NCBI RefSeq assembly: GCF_036242395.1
Contig: NZ_CP108458.1
Coordinates: 5,518,001 to 5,582,000, forward strand
Reading direction: 5' to 3'
Length of the DNA: 64,000 nt
Source: Kitasatospora sp. NBC_01266
Lineage (GTDB): Bacteria; Actinomycetota; Actinomycetes; Streptomycetales; Streptomycetaceae
Shown here: positions 11,772-20,257 of the stretch, in pieces
How positions within the stretch are numbered: position 1 is the stretch's first letter
How the letters are laid out: each line of letters starts with the position of its first letter
The notes under the pieces: generated by a model
The model's database searches: none
Told to the model about the DNA's origin: nothing
Seen by the model: only the letters and a program-made list of their open reading frames with translations
Translations under genes and position numbers: made by a program

Positions 11772-13040
11772 TTACAGCTCCGGGTAGAGCGGGTACTTCT
11801 CGGCCAGCGCGGTGACCCGGGCCTTCAGGGCGGCGGCCTTGGTCTCGTCGAAGCCGGGCAGCAGCGCCTCGGCGATCACGTCGGCGACCTCGCGGAAGTC
11901 CTCGGCGACGAAGCCGCGGGTGGCCAGCGCCGGGGTGCCGATCCGCAGGCCCGAGGTGACCATCGGCGGGCGCGGGTCGTTCGGGACGGCGTTGCGGTTG
12001 ACCGTGATGCCGACCTCGTGCAGGCGGTCCTCGGCGTCCTGGCCGTTCAGCTCGCTGTTGCGCAGGTCGACCAGGACCAGGTGGACGTCGGTGCCACCGG
12101 AGAGCACCGAGACGCCGGCGGCCTTGGCGTCCTCCTGGAGCAGGCGGGCGGCGAGGATCTTGGCGCCCTCCAGGGTGCGCTCCTGGCGCTCCTTGAACTC
12201 CGGGGAGGCGGCGACCTTGAACGAGACGGCCTTGGCGGCGATCACGTGCTCCAGCGGGCCACCCTGCTGGCCGGGGAAGACCGCGGAGTTGATCTTCTTG
12301 GCCAGCTCGGCCTTGGAGAGGATCACGCCACCGCGCGGGCCGCCCAGGGTCTTGTGGGTGGTGGTGGTGACCACGTCCGCGTAGGGGACCGGGGACGGGT
12401 GCAGGCCCGCGGCCACCAGGCCGGCGAAGTGGGCCATGTCCACCATCAGGTAGGCGCCGATCTCGTCGGCGATCCGGCGGAACTCGGCGAAGTCGAGCTG
12501 GCGCGGGTAGGCGGACCAGCCGGCGATGATCAGCTTGGGCTGGTGCTCCTTGGCCAGGCGCTCGACCTCCTCCATGTCGACCAGGTTGGTCTGCTCGTCC
12601 ACGTGGTACGCCACCACGTTGTAGAGCTTGCCGGAGAAGTTGATCTTCATGCCGTGGGTCAGGTGGCCGCCGTGCGCCAGGTTCAGGCCCAGGATGGTGT
12701 CACCCGGCTGGATCAGCGCGAACATCGCGGCGGCGTTGGCCTGCGCGCCGGAGTGCGGCTGGACGTTGGCGGCCTCGGCGCCGAACAGCGCCTTGATCCG
12801 GTCGATGGCGATCTGCTCGACCACGTCGACGTGCTCGCAGCCGCCGTAGTAGCGCTTGCCGGGGTAGCCCTCGGCGTACTTGTTGGTGAGTACCGACCCC
12901 TGGGCCTCCATGACCGCCACCGGGGCGAAGTTCTCGGAAGCGATCATTTCGAGGGTGGACTGCTGGCGGTGCAGCTCGGCGTCGACCGCGGCGGCGATCT
13001 CCGGGTCGAGTGCGTGCAGGGACTGGTTGAGAACCGTCAT
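11772..13040 (-). CDS. glyA: Serine hydroxymethyltransferase
   Basis: A 422-residue PLP enzyme that interconverts serine and glycine with tetrahydrofolate. The N-terminal half has LEMIASENFAP, LTNKYAEGYPGKRYYGG and QPHSGAQANAA. The Schiff-base Lys lies in TTTTHKTLGGPRGG. The ATG at 13040 gives the usual MTVLNQSLHALDPEIAAAVDAE opening. It sits 77 nt after gcvH in the same direction. Together the operon can take glycine to methylene-THF and serine. Confidence 0.96.
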   Translation of the reverse strand: MTVLNQSLHALDPEIAAAVDAELHRQQSTLEMIASENFAPVAVMEAQGSVLTNKYAEGYPGKRYYGGCEHVDVVEQIAIDRIKALFGAEAANVQPHSGAQANAAAMFALIQPGDTILGLNLAHGGHLTHGMKINFSGKLYNVVAYHVDEQTNLVDMEEVERLAKEHQPKLIIAGWSAYPRQLDFAEFRRIADEIGAYLMVDMAHFAGLVAAGLHPSPVPYADVVTTTTHKTLGGPRGGVILSKAELAKKINSAVFPGQQGGPLEHVIAAKAVSFKVAASPEFKERQERTLEGAKILAARLLQEDAKAAGVSVLSGGTDVHLVLVDLRNSELNGQDAEDRLHEVGITVNRNAVPNDPRPPMVTSGLRIGTPALATRGFVAEDFREVADVIAEALLPGFDETKAAALKARVTALAEKYPLYPEL

Positions 13041-13117
13041 GGTGGCGTCTTCCCGTGGGGCAGGTCGGGTGGGAGCGGCGAGGGCGGCCGCCGCGCTGCG
13101 ACCGCCCGCTACGTCCG

Positions 13118-13498
13118 TCAGGACTTGGTGAACTCGCTGTACTCGTCGGCGCTCAGCAGGTCCGCGGGGGCCTCGCTGACCTTCAGCTTGAACAGCCAGC
13201 CACCCTCGAAGGCCTCCGAGTTGACCAGGGCCGGCTCGGCGGTGACGGCCTCGTTGACCTCGGTGACCTCGCCGGTGGCCGGGGAGTACAGGTCACTGAC
13301 GGACTTGGTGGACTCGAGCTCGCCACAGGTCTCACCGGCGGTGACCGTGTCGCCGACCTCGGGCAGCTGCACGTAGACGATGTCGCCGAGGGCGCCGGCC
13401 GCGTGCTCGGTGATCCCGACGGTCGACACGCCGTCAGCGTCGGCGGCGGTCAGCCACTCGTGGTCCTTGCTGTACTGCAGGTGCTGCGGGTTGCTCAT
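13118..13498 (-). CDS. gcvH: Glycine cleavage system H protein
   Basis: A 126-residue carrier protein whose lipoyl-lysine lies in GELESTKSVSDLYSP. The ATG at 13498 (SNPQHLQYSKDHEW) has GGAG about 10 nt upstream. An ATG at 13507 is in frame but sits only 1 nt from that GGAG, so it is less likely. The swinging arm shuttles the aminomethyl group between the P, T and L proteins. The P protein (gcvP) is not in this window. Confidence 0.95.
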   Translation of the reverse strand: MSNPQHLQYSKDHEWLTAADADGVSTVGITEHAAGALGDIVYVQLPEVGDTVTAGETCGELESTKSVSDLYSPATGEVTEVNEAVTAEPALVNSEAFEGGWLFKLKVSEAPADLLSADEYSEFTKS

Positions 13499-13576
13499 GG
13501 TGCTCATTCTCCAGGATGGGAAGCGGGTGTGCGGGAACGGTCCGCCGGGCGGACGGTCAACGGGGGAGGTCGGACC

Positions 13577-14695
13577 TCAGCGGGCGCGCTTGTAGAACGG
13601 CAGCGCGACGACCTCGACCGGCTCGTGCTTGCCGCGCACGTCCACCGCGACGGCGGTGCCGGGGGCGGCGAAGGCGGCCTCCACGTAGGCGATCGCGATC
13701 GGCTTGCCGAGCGTCGGGGAGGGGGCGCCGGAGGTGATCCGGCCGATCGCGGTGCCCTCGGCGGAGACCACCGCGTACTCGGCGCGCGGCACCCGCTTGC
13801 CCTCGGAGACCAGGCCGACCAGCTTGCGCGGCGGGTTCGACTCGGCCTTCGCGGCCGCCTCCTCCAGCGCCTTGCGGCCGACGAACTCGCCGCCGTTGGT
13901 GGTCTTGTCGAAGCGCACCACCCGGCCCAGGCCCGCGTCGAACGGGGTCAGCGAGGTGTCCAGCTCGTGCCCGTAGAGCGGCATGCCGGCCTCCAGGCGC
14001 AGCGTGTCGCGGCAGGACAGCCCGCACGGCACCAGGCCCACCGGGGCGCCGGCCTCGGTCAGCGCCTGCCACAGGTGCTCGGCGTCGGCGGGGGCGCAGA
14101 AGACCTCGAAGCCGTCCTCGCCGGTGTAGCCGGTGCGGGCCAGCCAGACCTGCTTGCCGGCCACCGTGGCGGGCAGCAGCGCGTAGTACTTGAGGCCGGG
14201 CAGGTCGGCGTCGGTGAGCGAGGCGAGGATGCCGTTCGCCTCCGGGCCCTGGACGGCGAGCAGCGCGTACGCGTCGCGGTCGTCGCGCACCACGGCGTCG
14301 AAGCCGGCCGCGCGCTCGGTCAGCGCGTCCAGCACCACCTGGGCGTTGGAGGCGTTGGCGACCACCATGAACTCCTGCTCGGCGGTCCGGTAGACGATCA
14401 GGTCGTCCAGGATCCCGCCGTCCTCGCGGCAGATCATCGTGTAGCGGGCGCGCAGCACGCCGAGCGCGGAGATGAAGCCGACCAGCGCGTGGTCGAGCAG
14501 CTCGCCGGCCTGCGGGCCGGACACGGTGATCTCGCCCATGTGCGAGAGGTCGAAGAGACCGGCCTTGGTCCGGACCGCGAGGTGCTCCTCGCGCTCGCTG
14601 CCGTAGCGCAGCGGCATGTCCCAGCCGGCGAAGTCGGTCATGGTCGCGCCCAGGGCACGGTGCAGCGCGTCGAGCGCGGTCAGACGGGGGGACAT
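13577..14695 (-). CDS. gcvT: Glycine cleavage system aminomethyltransferase (T protein)
   Basis: A 372-residue folate enzyme that releases ammonia from the H-protein-bound aminomethyl group and forms methylene-THF. Family segments visible are MTDFAGWDMPLRYGSEREEHLAVR, FDLSHMGEI, GGILDDLIVYRT, GYTGEDGFEVF and CGLSCRDTLRLEAGMPLYGHEL. The start at 14695 has GGGAG 8 nt upstream; the ATG at 14725 lies inside the riboswitch tail and is less likely. It is the first gene after the tandem glycine riboswitch. Confidence 0.95.
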   Translation of the reverse strand: MSPRLTALDALHRALGATMTDFAGWDMPLRYGSEREEHLAVRTKAGLFDLSHMGEITVSGPQAGELLDHALVGFISALGVLRARYTMICREDGGILDDLIVYRTAEQEFMVVANASNAQVVLDALTERAAGFDAVVRDDRDAYALLAVQGPEANGILASLTDADLPGLKYYALLPATVAGKQVWLARTGYTGEDGFEVFCAPADAEHLWQALTEAGAPVGLVPCGLSCRDTLRLEAGMPLYGHELDTSLTPFDAGLGRVVRFDKTTNGGEFVGRKALEEAAAKAESNPPRKLVGLVSEGKRVPRAEYAVVSAEGTAIGRITSGAPSPTLGKPIAIAYVEAAFAAPGTAVAVDVRGKHEPVEVVALPFYKRAR

Positions 14696-14734
14696 GGTGA
14701 GACTCCCGGTGTCGTGAATGGACATGCTGGGGTG

Positions 14735-14859
14735 GAGTCTCCCCGTCTGTCGTCACAACCTGAGAGCTTCACCGCATCAAGGATGACGTGGCTTGCACCG
14801 TGGGTGGGCGCACGGCACGGCCGTGTTCCACTTTCCAGATTCGCCTCGCCCACGCGGTA
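14735..14859 (-). promoter_or_regulatory. Glycine riboswitch, second (promoter-distal) aptamer and P1 closing strand
   Basis: Read leftward, this follows the first aptamer directly. It keeps GGUGCAAGCC, GAAGCUCUCAGGU and the closing ACAGACGGGGAGA. The loop that reads CCGAAGGnGCAA in good aptamers is altered here (CCCACGGUGCAA), so this unit is the more diverged of the two. It ends 40 nt before the gcvT start. Confidence 0.8.
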
Positions 14860-14945
14860 GGGGGGCCTGAGAGATTCCGGGGAGGACTTGCTCCTTCGGC
14901 GCCGGTCCGTGCCGAGCTGCGGCACCTCCGGACTCTCCCGCGCGG
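14860..14945 (-). promoter_or_regulatory. Glycine riboswitch, first aptamer
   Basis: Read leftward, the sequence contains the family hallmarks in order: GCGGGAGAGUCCGG, GGCGCCGAAGGAGCAAGUCC and CCCCGGAAUCUCUCAGGCCCC. These are the conserved core strands of the glycine aptamer. It lies upstream of gcvT and controls a glycine-use operon, as in other actinobacteria. Glycine binding should switch expression on. Confidence 0.93.
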
Positions 14946-15128
14946 GTTCGAGCGGCCAGTATGAAGTTCGTGTGTTCGGGCACATCATGGCATGCCGCCG
15001 CGCCCTGCGGGAGGGGGGATGGCGGCCGGGACCGGTCGCCGCCCGCCGCTGCGGCAGCGGCGGGCCCGCGCGGCGGGCGCCGGTAGGCTTCCCCTGCACA
15101 TACGGCGGGAGAAGCGGGGCAGGGGCGG

Positions 15129-15950
15129 ATGGGAACAGAGGGGTACGCCGCGGCGGAGCCGGGGTGGGCGCAGCCCGGCCAGGCGCCGGCCGGCAGTGGT
15201 TGGCCCGCCAACGAGCTGGAGCAGGTGCTCACCGCCGCGATCGGCGACCCGGGTGCCACGCCCCGGGTGATCGAGGTGCTGGCCCGCAGCCAGGTCTGGA
15301 TCCCGCTGCCCGCGGGGGCCGACCCGGCCGGTGCGGCGCTGGACCTGCCGACCATCGAGCTGGCCGGTGCGCCCTATGTGCCGGTCTTCTCCTCCGAGGA
15401 GCAGTTCCTGCGGCACGCCCCCGGTCTGTCCTGCGCCCTCGCCCCGGTCTGGGAGTTCGCCCGCGGCCTGCCGCTGGGCATCGGGATCGCGGTCAACCCC
15501 GAGGCGCCGGTGGGCATCCCGGTGCCGCCCGAGGGGGTCGGCGAGCTGCGGCGCGGGCCGCGTGACGACCGCTGGGAGGCGGCCGGGCCGGCCCAGGGCG
15601 GCGCGGGGGTGCCCGAGGGCGCCCGGGTCGCGCTGCGCGAGCCGGAGCCGGCCGAGGAGCCGGCGGTCTTCCTGTACGCGGTGCGCGCCGAGCTGGCGGC
15701 GCTGGGCGGGGTGCTGACGGCGCGTCGGGCGCTGGCCTCGGTGGAGGGCGAGCCGACGGTGCTGTTCGTGGGCGTCCAGCTGGATCCGGCCGCGCCCGCC
15801 GACCCGGTGGAGGTGAACGCGGCGCTCGGCCGGGCGCTGGGCGCGGCGCCGCTGCCGGGCGGGGTGCACATGGTGCTGCTGGATCTGGTTGCCGACCCGG
15901 TGGTGGACTGGCTGGTGCAGCGGGTACGACCGTTCTACGAGCGCGGCTGA
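15129..15950 (+). CDS. sseB: SseB-family protein (enhanced serine sensitivity)
   Basis: A 273-residue soluble protein. The central part (ANELEQVLTAAIGDPGATPRVIEVLARSQVWIPLP through APGLSCALAPVWEFARGLPLGIGIAVNPEAPVGIPVPPEGV) is the SseB N-terminal fold; the end (GGVHMVLLDLVADPVVDWLVQRVRPFYERG) resembles the SseB C-terminal fold. In E. coli, SseB overproduction alters serine sensitivity, but its biochemistry is unresolved. Its position divergent from the glycine/serine operon is suggestive. A second gene of the same type follows 104 nt later. The ATG at 15129 has AGGGGCGG upstream. Confidence 0.85.
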   Translation: MGTEGYAAAEPGWAQPGQAPAGSGWPANELEQVLTAAIGDPGATPRVIEVLARSQVWIPLPAGADPAGAALDLPTIELAGAPYVPVFSSEEQFLRHAPGLSCALAPVWEFARGLPLGIGIAVNPEAPVGIPVPPEGVGELRRGPRDDRWEAAGPAQGGAGVPEGARVALREPEPAEEPAVFLYAVRAELAALGGVLTARRALASVEGEPTVLFVGVQLDPAAPADPVEVNAALGRALGAAPLPGGVHMVLLDLVADPVVDWLVQRVRPFYERG

Positions 15951-16054
15951 GCGGTGCGGTGCCGGCCAGGGCGTCGGCATGACGGGCGTCACCCACGCGC
16001 CGTAGGGTGGCGCCGACGCGCGGCGAGTGCGGTGGCGAGGACGGGAGAGTACCG

Positions 16055-16936
16055 GTGACGACAGGAGCGGCAGGCGGTGGAGCGGGGCCGTGGGGTCCGC
16101 CCCCCGGCGCGGACCCTGGCGCCCTGGAACGGGCCCTGCACGAGGTGGCCCCCGAGCGCTGGGACGCCTACGAGCGGCTGCTGCGCGAGCTGGCCGCCGG
16201 GCGGGTCTGGATGCTGCTCTGGCACGGCACCCCGGGCAGCCCGGACGCCCAGTACGGGAACATGGACCTCGGCGGCCACGGCTACGCGCCCGCCGTCACC
16301 TCCCCCGAGCAGCTGGCGGCCAGCGGCTGGTCGCGCGCCCACGAGCTGATCTCCGGCCAGGAGATCGCCGCCGCGCTCTACCGCACCCGCTGGGGCCTGT
16401 GGCTCAACCCGCACGCGCCCGGTGGCGGGGTCGGGGTGCCGTGGGCCGACCTGCGCCGGGTGGCGGGCGGCCTGGACCGGCTGCCGGCCGGCCCGTTGCG
16501 GCTGAGCGAGCCCCAACTCCCCGGTCTTGAGGGTTTCTACGGCCTGCTGACCCACCAGGCCCCCTCGGTGCGCCCGGTGCGGGCGCTGCGCCGGGCCTGG
16601 GTGTGCCCGGTGGTGGGCGAGGCCTACCTGGCCATCGGGCTGGAGCTGTACGACACTTCGCCGCCGGCGGTGGAGGCGGTGCGCGCGCTGATGCAGCGGG
16701 CGATCGCCCAGGCGCCGCCCGGACTGGCCGTCTCCACCGTCGCGATGAGCGACGACCACGACCCGGTGGCGCTGTGGATGCGCGCCAACACGCGGCCGTT
16801 CTACCACCGCGAGGCCACCCCGTCGCCGTATCCGGCGAGCTATCCGCCGGTGGCCTTCCCGCCGCAGGCCCCGTACGGCCATTCGCAGCCCCCGCAGCCG
16901 GGTTGGCCGCAGCAGCCCTGGCCCGGCCGCCGCTAG
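16055..16936 (+). CDS. SseB-like protein, second copy
   Basis: A 293-residue protein from GTG 16055, which has GGGAGAG 5-6 nt upstream. It opens with a Gly/Pro-rich lead, then ALERALHEVAPERWDAYERLLRELAAGRVWMLLWHG and GHGYAPAVTSPEQL, again an SseB-type layout, and ends in a disordered Pro/Gln/Tyr-rich tail (about residues 245-293). Similarity to the preceding gene is one of plan rather than close sequence. The function is not known; the adjacency suggests a pair that works on the same process. Confidence 0.8.
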   Translation: MTTGAAGGGAGPWGPPPGADPGALERALHEVAPERWDAYERLLRELAAGRVWMLLWHGTPGSPDAQYGNMDLGGHGYAPAVTSPEQLAASGWSRAHELISGQEIAAALYRTRWGLWLNPHAPGGGVGVPWADLRRVAGGLDRLPAGPLRLSEPQLPGLEGFYGLLTHQAPSVRPVRALRRAWVCPVVGEAYLAIGLELYDTSPPAVEAVRALMQRAIAQAPPGLAVSTVAMSDDHDPVALWMRANTRPFYHREATPSPYPASYPPVAFPPQAPYGHSQPPQPGWPQQPWPGRR

Positions 16937-17323
16937 TCCGTCGCCCGTCCGTCGCCCGGCCGCTGCTGGTCCGGCGCCGCCCGCGACCCTTGCGGCGCCC
17001 GGTCGCACCCCTGCCACCTGCGGCGACGCGGCTCGGGCGGCTCGGCGGCGGTGTTCGGATGTCGGGTCATCCGGTCCACCTCAGCGGACAGTTGATCATC
17101 CGTCAGGTTTACTGATCATGAACATCGGTAGATCACAGTTGGGCATCCTTCGCCGGTCAGGGCTGGCGCAAGGCTGTGGGCAGCGGCAAGAGTTCTGCGC
17201 ACCGCACCAGCCGAGCAACCCGAGTGGCAAGGACCGTCAGCTCTGACCTGGACCTGACATCGCCGTGCCTGCCCTCGGGCTGCCATGGGCCGACGACCGT
17301 CGGCGAGGGGACGCCAACTGCCC
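16937..17323. other. 387-nt intergenic region before peptide transporter operon
   Basis: The left half is GC-rich and shows no clear element. A less GC-rich stretch at 17088-17150 carries TGATCAT twice (17093-17099 and 17113-17119), 20 nt apart and each including the palindrome TGATCA. This fits an operator pair on a promoter. Further on is GTCAG-ct-CTGAC (17236-17247). No gene is supported here. Confidence 0.4.
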
Positions 17324-18316
17324 ATGACCACACCCACCGACACCACCGAGGCCGCCGAGGGTCCCGTCCCGGCCACCACCGCAGCACCGGCCGCGATCGA
17401 GGGCCGCTCGCTCGGCCGGATCGCCTGGCTGCGCTTCCGCCGCGACAAGGCGGCCATGGCCGGCGGCGTGGTGGTCATCCTGCTGGTGCTGCTGGCCGTG
17501 CTGGCCAAGCCGATCGAATCGATCTTCGGGCTCAGCCCGGACGCGCTGCACCAGGACCTGCTGGACGCCGACCTGGGCGGCCTGCCGATGGGTTCGTTCG
17601 GCGGGATGAGCCTGAGCCACCCGCTGGGCGTCGACCCGCTGCAGGGCCGCGACCTGCTCGCCCGGATCATCGAGGGCTCCTGGGTCTCGCTGCTGGTGGC
17701 CTTCGGCGCGACCGTGCTCTCCAACACGCTGGGCACCGTGCTGGGCGTGATGGCCGGCTACTACGGCGGCTGGGTGGACACCGTGATCAGCCGGATCATG
17801 GACACCTTCCTGGCCTTCCCGCTGCTGCTCTTCGCGATCTCGATCTCGGCCTCGCTGCAGGGCGGCGCGTTCGGTCTGCACGGCCTGCCGCTGCACCTGT
17901 GCGTGCTGATCTTCGTGATCGGCTTCTTCAACTGGCCCTACATGGGCCGGATCGTGCGCGGTCAGACGCTCTCGCTGCGCGAGCGGGAGTTCGTCTTCGC
18001 GGCCCGCAGCCTGGGCGCCCGCGGCCCGTTCATCCTGTTCAAGGAGCTGCTGCCGAACCTGGTCGGCCCGATCCTGGTCTACTCGACCCTGCTGATCCCG
18101 ACCAACATCCTCTTCGAGGCCGCGCTGAGCTTCCTCGGCGTCGGTATCCAGCCCCCGCAGTCCAGTTGGGGCGGGATGCTGAACGACGCGATCAAGTACT
18201 ACCAGGTCGACCCGGAGTACATGGTGGTCCCGGGCCTGGCGATCTTCATCACCGTGCTCGCCTTCAACCTGCTCGGTGACGGACTGCGCGACGCGCTCGA
18301 CCCGCGCAGCAACTGA
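17324..18316 (+). CDS. Peptide/nickel-type ABC transporter permease (DppC-like)
   Basis: A 330-residue inner-membrane permease. The N-terminus is a cytoplasmic Thr/Ala-rich lead, then RIAWLRFRRDKAAMAGGVVVILLVLLAVLA (OppC N-terminal helix) and GVDPLQGRDLLARIIEGSWVSLLVAF. The coupling-helix motif is EFVFAARSLGARGPFILFKELLPNL (EAA loop). It ends LLGDGLRDALDPRSN, the usual family terminus. Unusually, it is the first gene of the operon, ahead of the binding protein. ATG 17324 is preferred over 17285. Confidence 0.92.
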   Translation: MTTPTDTTEAAEGPVPATTAAPAAIEGRSLGRIAWLRFRRDKAAMAGGVVVILLVLLAVLAKPIESIFGLSPDALHQDLLDADLGGLPMGSFGGMSLSHPLGVDPLQGRDLLARIIEGSWVSLLVAFGATVLSNTLGTVLGVMAGYYGGWVDTVISRIMDTFLAFPLLLFAISISASLQGGAFGLHGLPLHLCVLIFVIGFFNWPYMGRIVRGQTLSLREREFVFAARSLGARGPFILFKELLPNLVGPILVYSTLLIPTNILFEAALSFLGVGIQPPQSSWGGMLNDAIKYYQVDPEYMVVPGLAIFITVLAFNLLGDGLRDALDPRSN

Positions 18317-18376
18317 CTTCCGACCATCCCTCACATCACTGGCCCAGGCCAACACTTCCAAGGGGTTGATCCAGCT

Positions 18377-20143
18377 ATGCGCCGATCTCGTACCCTCGCC
18401 CTGGCCGCGGTGGCCGCCACCGCCGCGCTGGTGGTGAGCGGTTGCTCCAGCAGTGCCAAGGGCGGTTCCGGCGGTTCCGGCAGCGCTGCCGGCGGCGGGG
18501 CGAACGCCGCCACCATCGGCTTCGTGAACCAGTCCGACCACAAGGGCGGCACGGTCACCTACGAGATGAAGGGCACCCCGGACTCGCTGGACCCGGGCAA
18601 CACGTACTACGCCTACATCTGGAACTTCTCGCGGCTCTACGCCCGGGCGCTGACCACCTTCCAGCCGGGCCCCGGCAGCGCCGGCGACAAGCTGGTCCCG
18701 GACATGGCCAGCGGCCTGGGCCAGGTCAGCGACAACGGCCTGACCTGGACCTACCACATCCGCCCGGGGCAGAAGTACTCCGACGGCACCCCGATCACCA
18801 CCCAGGACATCAAGTACGCGGTGGAGCGCAGCAACTTCGCGCCGACCGTGAACTCCAACGGCCCGACCTACTTCCAGGAACTGCTGGTCGACAACCCGAC
18901 GCCCTACCAGGGCCCGTACGTCGACAAGAGCGCCAGCGGCCTGCAGTCGATCCAGACCCCGGACGCCACCACCATCGTCTTCCACCTGAAGCAGCCGTTC
19001 GCCGACTTCGACTACCTGGTCAGCTCGCCGCAGACGGCCCCGGTGCCGCAGTCCCAGGACGACGGCGCCGGCTACGTGAAGCACATCGTCTCCAGCGGCT
19101 CGTACAAGTTCCAGTCGTACGACGACGGCAAGGACGCCGTGCTGGTCCCCAACACCAACTGGGACCCGTCCACCGATCCGCTCCGCAAGCAGCTCGCGGA
19201 CAAGATCGTGCTGAAGATGAACATCGACCAGAACACCATCGACCAGGACCTGATCGCGGGCAACGCCCAGGTCGACCTGGTCGGCGGCGGGGTCGACCCG
19301 CAGACCCAGGCCAAGCTGCTGCTGGACTCCAAGCTGAAGGCGCAGACCGACAACGCCCTCGGCGGCCGGCTCGCCTACATGGCGCTGAACACCAAGGTCG
19401 CGCCGCTGGACAACGTGGACTGCCGCAAGGCCGTCGAGTACGCGGTCGACAAGGTCTCGGCGCAGACCGCCCAGGGCGGCCCGATCCGCGGTGCGGTCGC
19501 CACCAGCGTGCTGCCGCCGGACATCCCGGGCTACCAGAACATCAACCCCTACGCCACGCCGAACAACAACGGCGATGACGCCAAGGCCAAGCAGGAGCTG
19601 GCGGCCTGCGGCCACCCGGACGGCTTCACCACCACCATCACCGCCCGCAGCGAGCGCGACACCGAGGTGGCGGCGGCCACCTCGATCCAGGCCGCGCTGG
19701 CCAAGGTCGGGATCAAGCTCAACATCCAGCAGTACCCGCAGGGCAAGTACTTCTCGGACTACGCGGGTGTGCCCAGCTTCACCGACAGCAACGACGTCGG
19801 CATGATCATGATGCAGTGGGCCGCCGACTGGCCCAGCGGCTACGGCTTCCTGCAGCAGATCGTCGACGGCCGCTCGATCAAGGCCTCCGGGAACAGCAAC
19901 CTCTCCCAGCTCGACGACCCGGCCGTGAACAAGCTGATCGACGACGCCGGCTCCAACACCGACCCGGCGGCCCGCGAGAAGGACTACGCGGCGATCGACG
20001 CGCAGGTCATGAACGACGCGGTGATCGTGCCGCTGACCGACGTCAAGGTCTTCAACTACCGGCCGGCCGAAGACACCAACATGGTCGCCACCTCGGCCTA
20101 CGACGGCGAGTACGACTACCTCAACATCGGCACCACCAAGTAA
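18377..20143 (+). CDS. Extracellular solute-binding lipoprotein, family 5
   Basis: A 588-residue lipoprotein with a signal peptide ending LVVSGCSSS and a Gly/Ser-rich tether. The mature part begins GGTVTYEMKGTPDSLDPGNTYYAYIWN and follows the family 5 (OppA/DppA) plan through LTWTYHIRPGQKYSDGTPITTQDIKYAVERS. It would capture peptides or similar ligands outside the membrane and deliver them to the permeases on either side. The ligand cannot be read from sequence. A strong hairpin just after the gene probably keeps its mRNA level above that of downstream genes. Confidence 0.94.
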   Translation: MRRSRTLALAAVAATAALVVSGCSSSAKGGSGGSGSAAGGGANAATIGFVNQSDHKGGTVTYEMKGTPDSLDPGNTYYAYIWNFSRLYARALTTFQPGPGSAGDKLVPDMASGLGQVSDNGLTWTYHIRPGQKYSDGTPITTQDIKYAVERSNFAPTVNSNGPTYFQELLVDNPTPYQGPYVDKSASGLQSIQTPDATTIVFHLKQPFADFDYLVSSPQTAPVPQSQDDGAGYVKHIVSSGSYKFQSYDDGKDAVLVPNTNWDPSTDPLRKQLADKIVLKMNIDQNTIDQDLIAGNAQVDLVGGGVDPQTQAKLLLDSKLKAQTDNALGGRLAYMALNTKVAPLDNVDCRKAVEYAVDKVSAQTAQGGPIRGAVATSVLPPDIPGYQNINPYATPNNNGDDAKAKQELAACGHPDGFTTTITARSERDTEVAAATSIQAALAKVGIKLNIQQYPQGKYFSDYAGVPSFTDSNDVGMIMMQWAADWPSGYGFLQQIVDGRSIKASGNSNLSQLDDPAVNKLIDDAGSNTDPAAREKDYAAIDAQVMNDAVIVPLTDVKVFNYRPAEDTNMVATSAYDGEYDYLNIGTTK

Positions 20144-20190
20144 GAGCCTGGCTCCCCGTCCCCGAAGGCAGGTGAAGGCGAGCGGAGCCG

Positions 20191-20234
20191 GCCCCGGTCC
20201 GGTGCGTCCCCGAGCGGGCGCACCGGACCGGGGC
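20191..20234 (+). terminator. Intercistronic hairpin after binding-protein gene
   Basis: A perfect 16-bp inverted repeat (GCCCCGGTCCGGTGCG at 20191-20206 with its complement at 20219-20234) and a 12-nt loop, between binding-protein and permease genes of one operon. It probably works as a partial terminator or 3' mRNA stabiliser. Confidence 0.75.
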
Positions 20235-20257
20235 GGGGCACCCGGAGCCGTCCAACT

